A program made the position numbers and the translations under genes. The notes below the pieces were generated by a model, which worked only from the letters and a program-made list of their open reading frames with translations, searched no databases and had not been told where the DNA came from. This document shows, piece after piece, positions 9,205-16,125 of a DNA stretch of 32,490 nt; within the stretch, counting starts at the first letter, position 1; each line of letters opens with the position of its first letter. Source of the stretch: JBBQXK01 sp038251625 (GTDB lineage Bacteria > Pseudomonadota > Alphaproteobacteria > Rhodobacterales > Rhodobacteraceae). The DNA is taken from contig JBBSBE010000037.1 in the NCBI GenBank assembly GCA_038251625.1, positions 1 to 32,490 of the forward strand, in the 5' to 3' direction.

Positions 9205-9233
9205 ATAACTAGCACCGATGGCAAGACGTCAAG
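9205..9233 (-). promoter_or_regulatory. Candidate sigma-70 promoter for the photolyase gene
   Basis: In the short gap between the aminotransferase stop and phr, the minus strand reads CTTGAC (9233-9228) followed by a 16-bp spacer and TAGTTAT (9211-9205). The -35 is a good alphaproteobacterial match and the -10 is weak. If real, it would allow phr and downstream genes to be expressed separately from the upstream gene. Confidence 0.35.
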
Positions 9234-9240
9234 CACCACC

Positions 9241-10473
9241 TCACAGAACGGCGTCAAGCGCTGCGATCAGAAGATCCACCTCTTCTGCCGTGGTGTAGTG
9301 GACAAAGCTCATCCGCAGCACCCCTTTGTCCAAATCCACCCCCATCGCGCCAAGGGGTCGCACGGCATAGAAATCTCCACCACTCGCGTTGATCCCGTGC
9401 TTGGCAAGGGCTGCGGCCACAGGCTCTGCCGCGCGGTCAAGGGCGACGGCAACCGTTGGTGCGCGGCGGGCCGCATCACGCGGCCCGATCAGCCGCAGGT
9501 CGTTTCGCGCCGCAAGGTAGTCAAGAAGGGGCGCCACCCGCTCGACCTCGGTCGCCCGCATCAGATCGTGCACGGCCCGCCCACGTGCTGCGGCATCGGG
9601 CTCCAGTGCGAAATGCCGATCATGCAGGGCATCGGCATAGTCGGCCATCCCGGCACAGGCTGCCACCTGCGCATGATCGGGGCCTGCCGGTGTGTGGCGC
9701 TTGTAAAGCGTGCCTGCGTTGAAAAAATGGGATTGCGCAGGCAGTGCTTCGGCACATTCGCGGCGAATGACCATGATGCCTTGATGTGGGCCATAGGTCT
9801 TGTATGCCGAGAAAAGATAAACATCGGCGCCAAGCGCCGCCACGTCCGGCAGCCCATGTGGGGCATAGCTCACCCCGTCGACGCACGTGTATGCCCCAGC
9901 CGCCCTTGCCATCGCACAGATATCGGCAACCGGGTTGATCTCTGCCACGACGTTGGAACAATGCGGGAAGGCCACCATACGCACACGGCCATCGGCGAGA
10001 AGAGGCTTCAGATGGGCGGGGTCCAGATGACCTGTTTCCGGATCGATCTTCCATTCGCGCACCTCAATTCCATCATCGGCAAGCCTGCGCCAGACCCCGG
10101 AATTGGCCTCATGATCCTGATTAGTAACGACAACCGCGCCATTGGTGCCGCGCAGCCATTGCCGCACCGCTTGCGCCAGGATGTAGGTATTGGCCGATGT
10201 TGACGGGCCGAAACTCACCTCTTCCCGTGCCACGCCCATCAACGCGGCAAGCCGCGTCCGCGCCTCGTCCATCTCGGCGCCCGCAAGTTCGCTGACGGCG
10301 TAAGGGGCGTAAGGCTGCACTTTCCGCTCGGTGTAGAAGCGGTGGAGCCGCGCCACCACTTGGGTACAAGGATAGCTGCCGCCCGCGTTCTCGAAAAAGG
10401 CCTGCCCCGCAAGCGACGGCTCGGAAAAGGCCGGAAACTGCGCACGTACAAAGGTGATATCAAGCGTGGCCAT
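9241..10473 (-). CDS. Class V aminotransferase, cysteine-desulfurase-like protein
   Basis: A 410-residue PLP enzyme of fold type I. Visible landmarks are the N-terminal FFENAGGSYP segment, the cofactor region STSANTYIL, the aspartate in CVDGVSYAPHG and the PLP lysine in FSAYKTYGPHQG. It fits the VC1184-like subgroup of cysteine-desulfurase-like proteins. The C-terminal stretch where SufS/IscS enzymes carry the catalytic cysteine reads NASGGDFYAVRPLG with no Cys, so true cysteine desulfurase activity is doubtful and the reaction is unknown. The ATG at 10473 is preferred over 10479 because AGGAG lies 6 bases before it. It is the first gene of the minus-strand run and is divergent from a solute-binding protein. 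Confidence 0.88.
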   Translation of the reverse strand: MATLDITFVRAQFPAFSEPSLAGQAFFENAGGSYPCTQVVARLHRFYTERKVQPYAPYAVSELAGAEMDEARTRLAALMGVAREEVSFGPSTSANTYILAQAVRQWLRGTNGAVVVTNQDHEANSGVWRRLADDGIEVREWKIDPETGHLDPAHLKPLLADGRVRMVAFPHCSNVVAEINPVADICAMARAAGAYTCVDGVSYAPHGLPDVAALGADVYLFSAYKTYGPHQGIMVIRRECAEALPAQSHFFNAGTLYKRHTPAGPDHAQVAACAGMADYADALHDRHFALEPDAAARGRAVHDLMRATEVERVAPLLDYLAARNDLRLIGPRDAARRAPTVAVALDRAAEPVAAALAKHGINASGGDFYAVRPLGAMGVDLDKGVLRMSFVHYTTAEEVDLLIAALDAVL

Positions 10474-10549
10474 CTGCATCTCCTATCAAACCTGCGTTGT
10501 GTCACCCGATCGCATAGCCGCCGCAAGGCCAAAGGACGCCCGAAGAATC

Positions 10550-10669
10550 GGCAGTTCCGATCAAATCGCCACCTTGATTGCCTGCATTCGGGTCTTCTGC
10601 CGCATTTGTGTGCACCTCCCCCTTGAGCATGCAAGGACCATTCCTTAACCTCGCTAGATCGGAACTGCC
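10550..10669. repeat. Perfect 13-bp inverted repeat in a divergent promoter region
   Basis: The arm GGCAGTTCCGATC at 10550-10562 is repeated as its exact reverse complement GATCGGAACTGCC at 10657-10669, with 94 bp between. The pair sits wholly inside the 242-bp gap between the divergent aminotransferase-like and solute-binding-protein genes. The right arm coincides with the predicted transcription start of the latter. Paired operators for a looping regulator, or ends of a small non-coding element, are both possible. I see no clear target-site duplication next to the arms. Confidence 0.8.
10623..10651 (+). promoter_or_regulatory. Candidate promoter of the solute-binding protein gene
   Basis: TTGAGC at 10623-10628, a 17-bp spacer, and TAACCT at 10646-10651. 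The expected start point falls at about 10657-10659, on the right arm of the 13-bp inverted repeat, which would suit repression by a bound protein. It was found by eye and the -10 is imperfect. Confidence 0.35.
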
Positions 10670-10715
10670 CCAACGAAGGGTCAGGCTGAAACGTGCAACA
10701 GACAGGGAGCACTCC

Positions 10716-11765
10716 ATGACAATTCGCCAATGTTTGCTGGGGGCGACCGCCTTCGCGCTGACTGCCCATGCAGCCCTCGCCTCTGATCCGGACCTGATCG
10801 TGTTCGACTGGGCTGGGTTTGAAGAACCGTCATTGATCAGCGATTACACGGCCAAGAACGGCCAGATGCCGACCTATGCTTTCTTCGGCGACGACGATGA
10901 GGCGTTCCAGAAGGCAGCCTCGGGCTTCAAGGCAGATGTGGCGCATCCCTGCTCGCAAATGGTATCGAAGTACCGGGACGCAGGGCTGATCGAGCCTTGG
11001 GATGTGAGCCGCATACCGGAATTCGGCAACATTGCACCGCGCTTCCTCGACTCGAAAATCTTCAAGGATGATACGGGTGTCTGGTACATCCCGACCGATT
11101 ACGCCTACACCGCCATCGCCTGGAATACAGAAACGGTACCCGCAGAAGACGTCGCCTCGCTCGATGTGTTTTTGAACCCCAAGTATGCGGGACGGATGTC
11201 ACTACCCGACAATACCGATGACGTCTGGGCGCTGGCACTGTTGGCGACGGGCGTCACAAACTGGACGAATGTAAGCGAAGATCAGTTTCAGGCTGCGGCC
11301 GCCTGGCTGCGCCAGGCGCATCAGAACGTTCGCGCCTACTGGTCTGATCCCTCGGAACTGGCCCAGTTGATGGCGACGGGCGAGGTGCAGGTTGCCTGGT
11401 CTTGGAACGACTCGATCGCGCTCATGCGGGAAGAAGGGTTCCCGGTCGGCTTTCAGCGCCAGGCGAAGGAAGGCGCGTCGAGTTGGTTCTGCGGCTACGT
11501 CAACTTCAAGGACGCGCCCGGAAGCGAAGACAAAGCCTATGACTTCATCAACGCGTGGCTTTCCCATCCGTCGGCCAAGGGTCTGCTGGAAAACTTCGGC
11601 TACGCCCATTCCAACGATGCCGCGATGCAGGAAATCTCGACCGAGGAACTGACTGCGGCCGATGTGAACCCGATCGACACCACGCTTCTGGCACAGACCC
11701 CGATCGATACCGCAGTGCGCGACCGGATGCTGGAAGAGTTTGAGAAGATCAAGGCAGGCTTCTGA
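10716..11765 (+). CDS. Periplasmic solute-binding protein, spermidine/putrescine (PotD) type
   Basis: A 349-residue secreted protein with a signal peptide cleaved after the ALA of HAALA at about residue 22. The mature part starts SDPDLIVFDWAGFEEP and has the two-lobed binding-protein pattern with PotD-like landmarks (YIPTDYAYTAIAWNTE, MSLPDNTDDVWALAL, VAWSWNDS). It should deliver a polyamine or similar small cation to an ABC importer. No permease or ATPase gene is present nearby, so it is an orphan here. The ATG at 10716 follows GGGAG by about 7 bases; the open frame begins 46 codons earlier, but that part overlaps the promoter and inverted repeat. Confidence 0.9.
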   Translation: MTIRQCLLGATAFALTAHAALASDPDLIVFDWAGFEEPSLISDYTAKNGQMPTYAFFGDDDEAFQKAASGFKADVAHPCSQMVSKYRDAGLIEPWDVSRIPEFGNIAPRFLDSKIFKDDTGVWYIPTDYAYTAIAWNTETVPAEDVASLDVFLNPKYAGRMSLPDNTDDVWALALLATGVTNWTNVSEDQFQAAAAWLRQAHQNVRAYWSDPSELAQLMATGEVQVAWSWNDSIALMREEGFPVGFQRQAKEGASSWFCGYVNFKDAPGSEDKAYDFINAWLSHPSAKGLLENFGYAHSNDAAMQEISTEELTAADVNPIDTTLLAQTPIDTAVRDRMLEEFEKIKAGF

Positions 11766-11784
11766 ATTCCGTGCCAAAGGGAAA

Positions 11785-11816
11785 GAAAAAAGGCGTCCGA
11801 TCGTTCCGGGCGCCTT
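11785..11816 (-). terminator. Intrinsic terminator, possibly bidirectional
   Basis: A 10-bp stem (11790-11799 with 11807-11816, one G-T pair) around a 7-base loop. On the minus strand it is followed by a run of six T, a textbook terminator for the TVP38 gene, whose TAA stop lies within the hairpin. On the plus strand the same hairpin follows the solute-binding-protein gene but has a poorer T tract. Confidence 0.8.
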
Positions 11817-12534
11817 ACTTCGTTGTTGCGCCCGAGCGTCGCGCCCAAAGCCAAAGGCCCGCAACCGGAACCAGCGTGACCCCCCCGGCCAGCAGGATAA
11901 GCATCATCACGCGGTCCGCTTCGCCCGTCATCCCCGCTCCAACGGCGGCAAGCATCAGGCAGACGGGTGCAACGCCCAAAGCCGTCGCCAGCGCGAACCG
12001 CCAGAGCGAAAGCCCGGTCAGACCCGCCGCATAGCTGACCGCGTCGAACGAGATGAAGGGTACGAGCCGCGACAGGAAGACGATCAGCATCAGCACCGAT
12101 TGGCGATGCGGCGCCGCGATGAAGCGAAGGACGGGGTTGTCTGACCGCGCAAGGGCATCATGCCCCAGATACCGCGCCATGCAAAAAGCCGCGTTGGCGC
12201 CAAGCCAAGCCCCGGCCATCGACAATGCAGCCCCCTCATAAGTGCCATAAAGCGCACCCGCCGCCACCGCGATGGGGCCGCTTGGGATCGGGCTTACCAC
12301 CACGGCGATGACCATAAGAGCCACCAGCGCCAGAGGGCCCGCCATCCCGAACCCCATGACCCACGCATGAACAGAGCCCTCGTCGAACGAAGGCAGATGC
12401 CCGCCAGAAAGCCAGAAAATCATACCCCCGACACCCGCAAGCCCAAGCGCCACGAGCAGCGCAATCCGGCGCCCCGACTGCCGCCGAAAGAAACCCGTGG
12501 TCCCTCTTTCTGCCGGATCCTGCTGCACTGTCAC
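11815..12534 (-). CDS. TVP38/TMEM64 family (VTT domain) inner membrane protein
   Basis: A 239-residue membrane protein with about six hydrophobic segments. The VTT/SNARE-associated core contains SPIPSGPIAVAAGALYG, a GAWLGANAAFCMARYLG segment and LSRLVPFISFDAVSYAAG. These features are characteristic of DedA/TVP38 proteins, implicated in lipid or ion transport and membrane homeostasis. The precise substrate is unknown. I place the start at the GTG at 12534, which overlaps the stop of the upstream methyltransferase (GTGA); a GTG at 12528 is equally possible. The open frame reaches upstream to 12624, but only inside the methyltransferase gene. Confidence 0.85.
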   Translation of the reverse strand: MTVQQDPAERGTTGFFRRQSGRRIALLVALGLAGVGGMIFWLSGGHLPSFDEGSVHAWVMGFGMAGPLALVALMVIAVVVSPIPSGPIAVAAGALYGTYEGAALSMAGAWLGANAAFCMARYLGHDALARSDNPVLRFIAAPHRQSVLMLIVFLSRLVPFISFDAVSYAAGLTGLSLWRFALATALGVAPVCLMLAAVGAGMTGEADRVMMLILLAGGVTLVPVAGLWLWARRSGATTK

Positions 12535-13379
12535 GCCTGCCCGACCGTGAGGAAAAGGCGGTTCGGCCCCACCCACATTGCATCGCCCTGATAGGCGTCG
12601 AGCTGAGTGGCGATATCGGCCCACGCCTCGACCTGCTTCGGCGGCGCAAGGCGCGCAAGGATCTGCAGGATCGGGCCCGCCGCATCCTTCACAAAGGCCA
12701 TATAGTCCGCCGTCGTCGGAAGGCAGAAGGGCGCGTCCATCGACGTGGTCGCCACGCGGTCGAACCCCGCTGCGCGAAAGTGCCCGTCAAGATCGCCCGG
12801 CTGTCCCAGGCTCATCAGCCCTCCGGGGTGAAAGGGATCCCGCGGGGGAAGACCCGCGTGGCGCAGTGCCGTCGACATCAGGGTCCGCAGGCAGGGATTG
12901 GCCTCGGGGCCCGCGAACACCATGGCGCAGAACCGCGCGCCGGGCCGCAGCGTCCTGCGAATTCGAACGAGCGCGGCACGGGGATGGGGCAGGAACATCA
13001 GCCCCAACCGGCAGACGGCCGCATCAAAACTCTCTTCCGGCACCTCAAGCGCCTCGGCATCCGTCACCATCGTACCCACGTTCAGGTGCCCCGCTGCGGC
13101 TGCATTCTTCACGGCATGTGCAAGGATCGCCCCGGAAATATCGGTTGCCAGCACATACCCGCCCGGCCCCACAACGGCGGCGAGATCAAGCGTCTGGTCC
13201 CCCGCCCCCGCCGCCACGTCGAGAACCCGCATATCGGGCCGGACTCCTGCCATGGCGATCATTGCCGCCGTTGGCAAGCGCAGCCAAGCGCGGATTGCCG
13301 GGGCGTGCCGGTCCCACCCGGCTGCGGCAGTGTCCCACTGAAGGCGCGTGTCTTCTTTCATCGTCCGGGTATCCGACAT
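12531..13379 (-). CDS. Class I SAM-dependent methyltransferase
   Basis: A 282-residue Rossmann-fold methyltransferase of the Methyltransf_11/UbiE-like type. The SAM-binding motif VLDVAAGAGDQT is at about 51-62. It is followed by ATDIS (the acidic residue for the ribose), DAEALEVPEESFDAAVCR and a motif-III-like RTLRPGARF. The substrate cannot be told from sequence. The ATG at 13379 has AGGAG 9 bases upstream and is far better than the longer open frame that runs into the divergent LysR gene. It is coupled to the TVP38 gene by a 4-base overlap. Confidence 0.88.
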   Translation of the reverse strand: MSDTRTMKEDTRLQWDTAAAGWDRHAPAIRAWLRLPTAAMIAMAGVRPDMRVLDVAAGAGDQTLDLAAVVGPGGYVLATDISGAILAHAVKNAAAAGHLNVGTMVTDAEALEVPEESFDAAVCRLGLMFLPHPRAALVRIRRTLRPGARFCAMVFAGPEANPCLRTLMSTALRHAGLPPRDPFHPGGLMSLGQPGDLDGHFRAAGFDRVATTSMDAPFCLPTTADYMAFVKDAAGPILQILARLAPPKQVEAWADIATQLDAYQGDAMWVGPNRLFLTVGQA

Positions 13380-13469
13380 GGCGTTCCACTCCTGCCTGAC
13401 CGCGCGCCATATGCAGGCGGCTCCCGTAGCAATGTTACGCCACGCCCGCCTGCGCCGACAGCAGCAGCC

Positions 13470-13488
13470 TTGCATAAGGGGGCCGCAA
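13470..13488. promoter_or_regulatory. Candidate LysR binding box (TTGC-N11-GCAA)
   Basis: A palindrome with the T-N11-A layout expected of LysR-family binding sites: TTGC (13470-13473), 11 bases, GCAA (13485-13488). It lies in the 126-bp gap between the divergent methyltransferase and lysR genes, 17 bp before the lysR start. That is the classic position for autoregulation and control of the divergent neighbour. Confidence 0.45.
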
Positions 13489-13505
13489 AAGCGCATAGTT
13501 CCACG

Positions 13506-14399
13506 ATGTTCGACTGGAATGACCTCCGGTTTTTTCTTGCGGTCGTGCAACATGGCAGCACGCTTGCCGCCGGTCGGGCCCTTGGCCTGAGCCAATCCAC
13601 AGTTCAGCGCCGGATCGTCGAGCTTGAACGCCAGCTCGGCCAGCGTCTGGTAGAACGTCTGCCGTCAGGCTATCGGCTTACCGCGCTCGGGCAGGCTGTC
13701 GTAGCGCCGGCACAGGCCGTGGCTGGGGCGGTGGCACACTTCGAGCAAGCATTGGCCGAGGAGGCGCGCGGAACAGCGGGCATCCTGCGCGTGACCTGCC
13801 CGGAACCCATCGCCTATCGCCTTACCCAGTCAGGGATCGTGGCGCGCTTTCATGCCGCCAATCCCGGCCTTTCGCTCGAATTCGTGCTCAGCGATCACTA
13901 CGTCGATCTGGCCAAGGGCGAGGCTGACGTGGCCTTGCGCTCGGGTGATACCGATGACGATGTGCTTGTCGGACGCAAGATCGCGGATTCGCTCTGGGCC
14001 GTTTACGCAAGCAGGGACTACGTGGCCAAGAATGGCGCGCCCACCTCGGCCGCGGATCTGGCCGGACATCCGCTGATCGGCTTTGAAGAGGCGATGAGCA
14101 AACATCGTGCCCTTGTCTGGCTGAAGGATGTGGCCCCCCAAGGCACCTATGCGGCACGCAACACCAGTGTTCTTGGCCTTATCTATTCAGCCAAGGCAGG
14201 CGTCGGAGTTGCCCCCCTGCCGATGTCGCTTGGCGACAAAGAGCCCGACCTTGTGCGCCTGTTCGGCCCGGTGGATGCGCTGACGCGCGCATGGCGGCTG
14301 CTAGCCCACCCCGACCAACGCCAGAGCCCGGCCGTCAAGGCCTTCTTCGATTTCGTCCTGCGCGAAGCCGATGCCCTGCGCCCCATCCTGACTGGCTGA
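13506..14399 (+). CDS. LysR family transcriptional regulator
   Basis: A 297-residue regulator. The N-terminal winged helix-turn-helix occupies residues 2-60 (WNDLRFFLAVVQHGS, AAGRALGLSQSTVQRRIVELE). It is followed by a LysR-type effector-binding domain with ILRVTCPEPIAYRL at the lobe start and DVALRSGDTDDD in the hinge region. The effector is unknown. The ATG at 13506 begins exactly at the conserved N-terminus; the open frame extends far upstream, but only as an antisense shadow of the methyltransferase. It is divergent from the methyltransferase-TVP38 pair and likely regulates it. The stop is 17 bp before the ssrA promoter. Confidence 0.93.
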   Translation: MFDWNDLRFFLAVVQHGSTLAAGRALGLSQSTVQRRIVELERQLGQRLVERLPSGYRLTALGQAVVAPAQAVAGAVAHFEQALAEEARGTAGILRVTCPEPIAYRLTQSGIVARFHAANPGLSLEFVLSDHYVDLAKGEADVALRSGDTDDDVLVGRKIADSLWAVYASRDYVAKNGAPTSAADLAGHPLIGFEEAMSKHRALVWLKDVAPQGTYAARNTSVLGLIYSAKAGVGVAPLPMSLGDKEPDLVRLFGPVDALTRAWRLLAHPDQRQSPAVKAFFDFVLREADALRPILTG

Positions 14400-14416
14400 C
14401 AGGCGCGAGGGCAAGC

Positions 14417-14445
14417 TTGCGCAGCACAAATTCAGCCCCTATGTT
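14417..14445 (+). promoter_or_regulatory. Candidate promoter of the permuted ssrA gene
   Basis: TTGCGC at 14417-14422, a 17-bp spacer and TATGTT at 14440-14445. The predicted start near 14452 agrees with the expected 5' end of the acceptor piece of the tmRNA, which supports the call. Confidence 0.5.
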
Positions 14446-14449
14446 GGTG

Positions 14450-14772
14450 ATGTTCCGGGCAACCGGGACTATGGCGATAAACGCACCCGTAATACGCGGA
14501 TCGGACCCGGGGGCGGTACCCGGCGGCTCCACCAACCACCCGTCATTGGCGGCAGATGGGGCCGAAACAGGATCGACGAACGTCTAAAGGGGCCAGCTTT
14601 CGCTCGGTGAGCTACCACCGTTATCGGTGCAAATCGCAGAGTTGCCAATGACAACAATGCTCCGGTGGCCCTCGCTGCGTAAGCAGCTAAAGGTACCGAA
14701 ACCTAAGCCCTTGCGCCTAGCAGCGTAAGGCGGGGTCCGCAGGTACCTGGCAACAGAAACCTGCACTTTCCC
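14450..14772 (+). ncRNA. ssrA: Two-piece (circularly permuted) tmRNA
   Basis: A transfer-messenger RNA of the alphaproteobacterial permuted type. The acceptor piece (about 14452-14534) comes first, with a CCGG-GCAA-CCGG hairpin, a T-arm-like stem CCGGG/CCCGG and CGGCTCC-A-CCA ending at 14534. After a spacer of about 23 bases that would be removed, the coding piece starts at 14558 with GGGGCCG. This pairs over 7 bp with CGGCTCC to form the acceptor stem, and is followed by the D-like GGATCGACG. The tag frame at 14644-14682 reads ANDNNAPVALAA and stop. The stop lies in the GTAA loop of hairpin GCTGC/GCAGC, as in other tmRNAs. An 8-bp hairpin and pairing AGGTACC/GGTACCT follow. The 3' end is approximate. 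Confidence 0.93.
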
Positions 14773-14839
14773 CTTCATGTGCATCCGTTGACAGGGCTCA
14801 CCGCGCGGCCGTAATGTTTCTACTACACAGCCGGAACAC

Positions 14840-15421
14840 ATGCCGATGCGCCCTTCGTTTTTTCTGCCTGCCGTGTTCGTCGCCTGTCTCGCCCAAGGTG
14901 CCGTCGGTTCAGTGGTGCTTGCCGAAGAAACGCCGGGTATTCGTTTTGATCTGATGCCGGTCGGCTGCCTGATGCATACCCGCTACGGATCGGGCGAGGA
15001 ACGTATCGAGGTCTATGTCGGGCAGCGCGGAAAGACCCATATCACCCAATCTTTCGCGAATGCCACGGCGGCAAGAACGCTGTCGAAGGTCGTCAATACG
15101 ATTACTTATGACGCCCTTGTGCGGATGATTCGCAAGGACTGGGCCGGCGGGAAATGGGAAACCTTCATACCCTTCTCCTGCTTCAACATCCCGGGTGACT
15201 GCAACTACCGCTACCGAAATGCCGACGGCGACAACAAGACATACCTCGGCAAGGTCGTCCGGCGCGGAGCGGCCTACGTAAGTAGCGGCGGTTTCAAGGG
15301 CGAGGCGACCTTTGCCCCGAACACCTTCACCTACGGCCCTTTCAACGACATCGCGACGTTCCGAGAAGGTTCCACGACCTTCAAGGTAACGCAGTACGAA
15401 AACTGCGGCATTGGCAGCTAG
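14840..15421 (+). CDS. Exported protein of unknown function
   Basis: I do not recognise this 193-residue protein. It starts with a signal peptide (FFLPAVFVACLAQGAVGSVVLA, cleavage near residue 28). The mature part has four cysteines (in PVGCLMH, FSCFN, GDCNY and ENCGIG), which could form two disulfides in the periplasm. It looks beta-rich, with many aromatic and charged residues and no obvious catalytic motif. The ribosome binding site is weak and an in-frame ATG at 14846 is an alternative start. It lies just downstream of ssrA and is convergent with another small exported protein. Confidence 0.7.
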   Translation: MPMRPSFFLPAVFVACLAQGAVGSVVLAEETPGIRFDLMPVGCLMHTRYGSGEERIEVYVGQRGKTHITQSFANATAARTLSKVVNTITYDALVRMIRKDWAGGKWETFIPFSCFNIPGDCNYRYRNADGDNKTYLGKVVRRGAAYVSSGGFKGEATFAPNTFTYGPFNDIATFREGSTTFKVTQYENCGIGS

Positions 15422-15435
15422 TGCTGGAAGCAACC

Positions 15436-15454
15436 TCCGCGAATTGGCGGATTT
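15436..15454. terminator. Weak terminator-like hairpin between convergent genes
   Basis: TCCGC (15436-15440) pairs with GCGGA (15447-15451) around a 6-base loop and is followed by TTT on the plus strand. A 5-bp stem and three T make this only a weak candidate for ending the upstream plus-strand gene. Confidence 0.3.
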
Positions 15455-15516
15455 CGCGCCCCTTGACGGGTGCGTGTCGGCGCCCTGCCCTTCCGGTGTC
15501 GGTCCCTTCGGCTCGG

Positions 15517-15963
15517 TTACAGCGCGTTGTAGGCCCGCGTGAATCCCCGCAAGGTTACATCTTGCTGCATCTCCATGGAGCCTGCGTTCTGGATCTCGAC
15601 GTGCAGCGTCAGACCGCGTTTGAACGCAGTCACGATAGCGTAATATTGTGACGTACCGCCGACGATCCGCAGCATGCAAGCGCTGCCCGTATCGGTGAAC
15701 GTGCAGTCTTTTTCGCTCAGCAACCGCTCGTAAAGCGGCGTCCCCGACCGGTCGATCCGCAGCGATAGGCGCGACCCGGGTGCGCCCACCCGCGACGCTG
15801 TGATCAGGATCGCATCAGGCCCTGAACGGTCCGGCGAAAAGGCGATTGTGGCGTGGCGCGCGGCCGGATCGCCGACAGTCAGCATGACAGGTTCGGCGGC
15901 CAGCGCCACGGACGAAAGCATCAGGGCCGCAAGTGTGGCAAAAGGGCGAGACATCAGGGTCAT
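15517..15963 (-). CDS. Small exported protein of unknown function
   Basis: About 148 residues, beginning with a clear signal peptide (PFATLAALMLSSVALAA, cleavage before EPVML). The mature part is predicted mostly beta, with two cysteines (DCTFTD and SACMLR) that could form one disulfide. No known family was recognised. ATG codons at 15981, 15963 and 15954 are all in frame and none has a good ribosome binding site, so the start is uncertain by up to nine codons. The frame stays open far upstream, but that part is antisense to the divergent von Willebrand A gene. It is convergent with the exported protein at 14840. Confidence 0.65.
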   Translation of the reverse strand: MTLMSRPFATLAALMLSSVALAAEPVMLTVGDPAARHATIAFSPDRSGPDAILITASRVGAPGSRLSLRIDRSGTPLYERLLSEKDCTFTDTGSACMLRIVGGTSQYYAIVTAFKRGLTLHVEIQNAGSMEMQQDVTLRGFTRAYNAL

Positions 15964-15991
15964 GAGATAAATCCGGATCATGGGAGGAGGC

Positions 15992-16050
15992 GTGAAAGGC
16001 GCGCGGTTCGAGGGTGGCAGTCGGGCAATTTCCAGTCTTGCCGCTTTCAC
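15992..16050. repeat. Nested inverted repeats between divergent exported-protein genes
   Basis: An outer pair GTGAAAG (15992-15998) and CTTTCAC (16044-16050) encloses an inner pair GGCAA (16024-16028) and TTGCC (16038-16042). They lie in the 162-bp divergent gap upstream of the von Willebrand A gene. They could be operators or an RNA hairpin; the arms are short and chance is possible. Confidence 0.3.
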
Positions 16051-16125
16051 CCCTCTTCTTGGCCAAAACGCCGTGCGTCTGCCTTTACGCTTGCCAGCCA
16101 AGCCGTTCCGGGCGACCCTTCCTGG

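Noticed and set aside
9176..9240. RpoE/ChrR-type (singlet oxygen) promoter upstream of the photolyase gene
   Set aside because: Looked for a TGATC-type -35 box known from R. sphaeroides and did not find one; only a sigma-70-like candidate is present.
10550..10669. Small transposable element (MITE) bounded by the 13-bp inverted repeat
   Set aside because: No direct repeat flanks the arms and no second copy was seen in the window; kept only as an alternative to paired operators.
14335..14535. Minus-strand open frame of 66 codons starting MVEPPGTAPGSDP
   Set aside because: It is the reverse complement of the ssrA acceptor piece and the lysR end; it has no ribosome binding site, and the plus-strand RNA explains the conservation.
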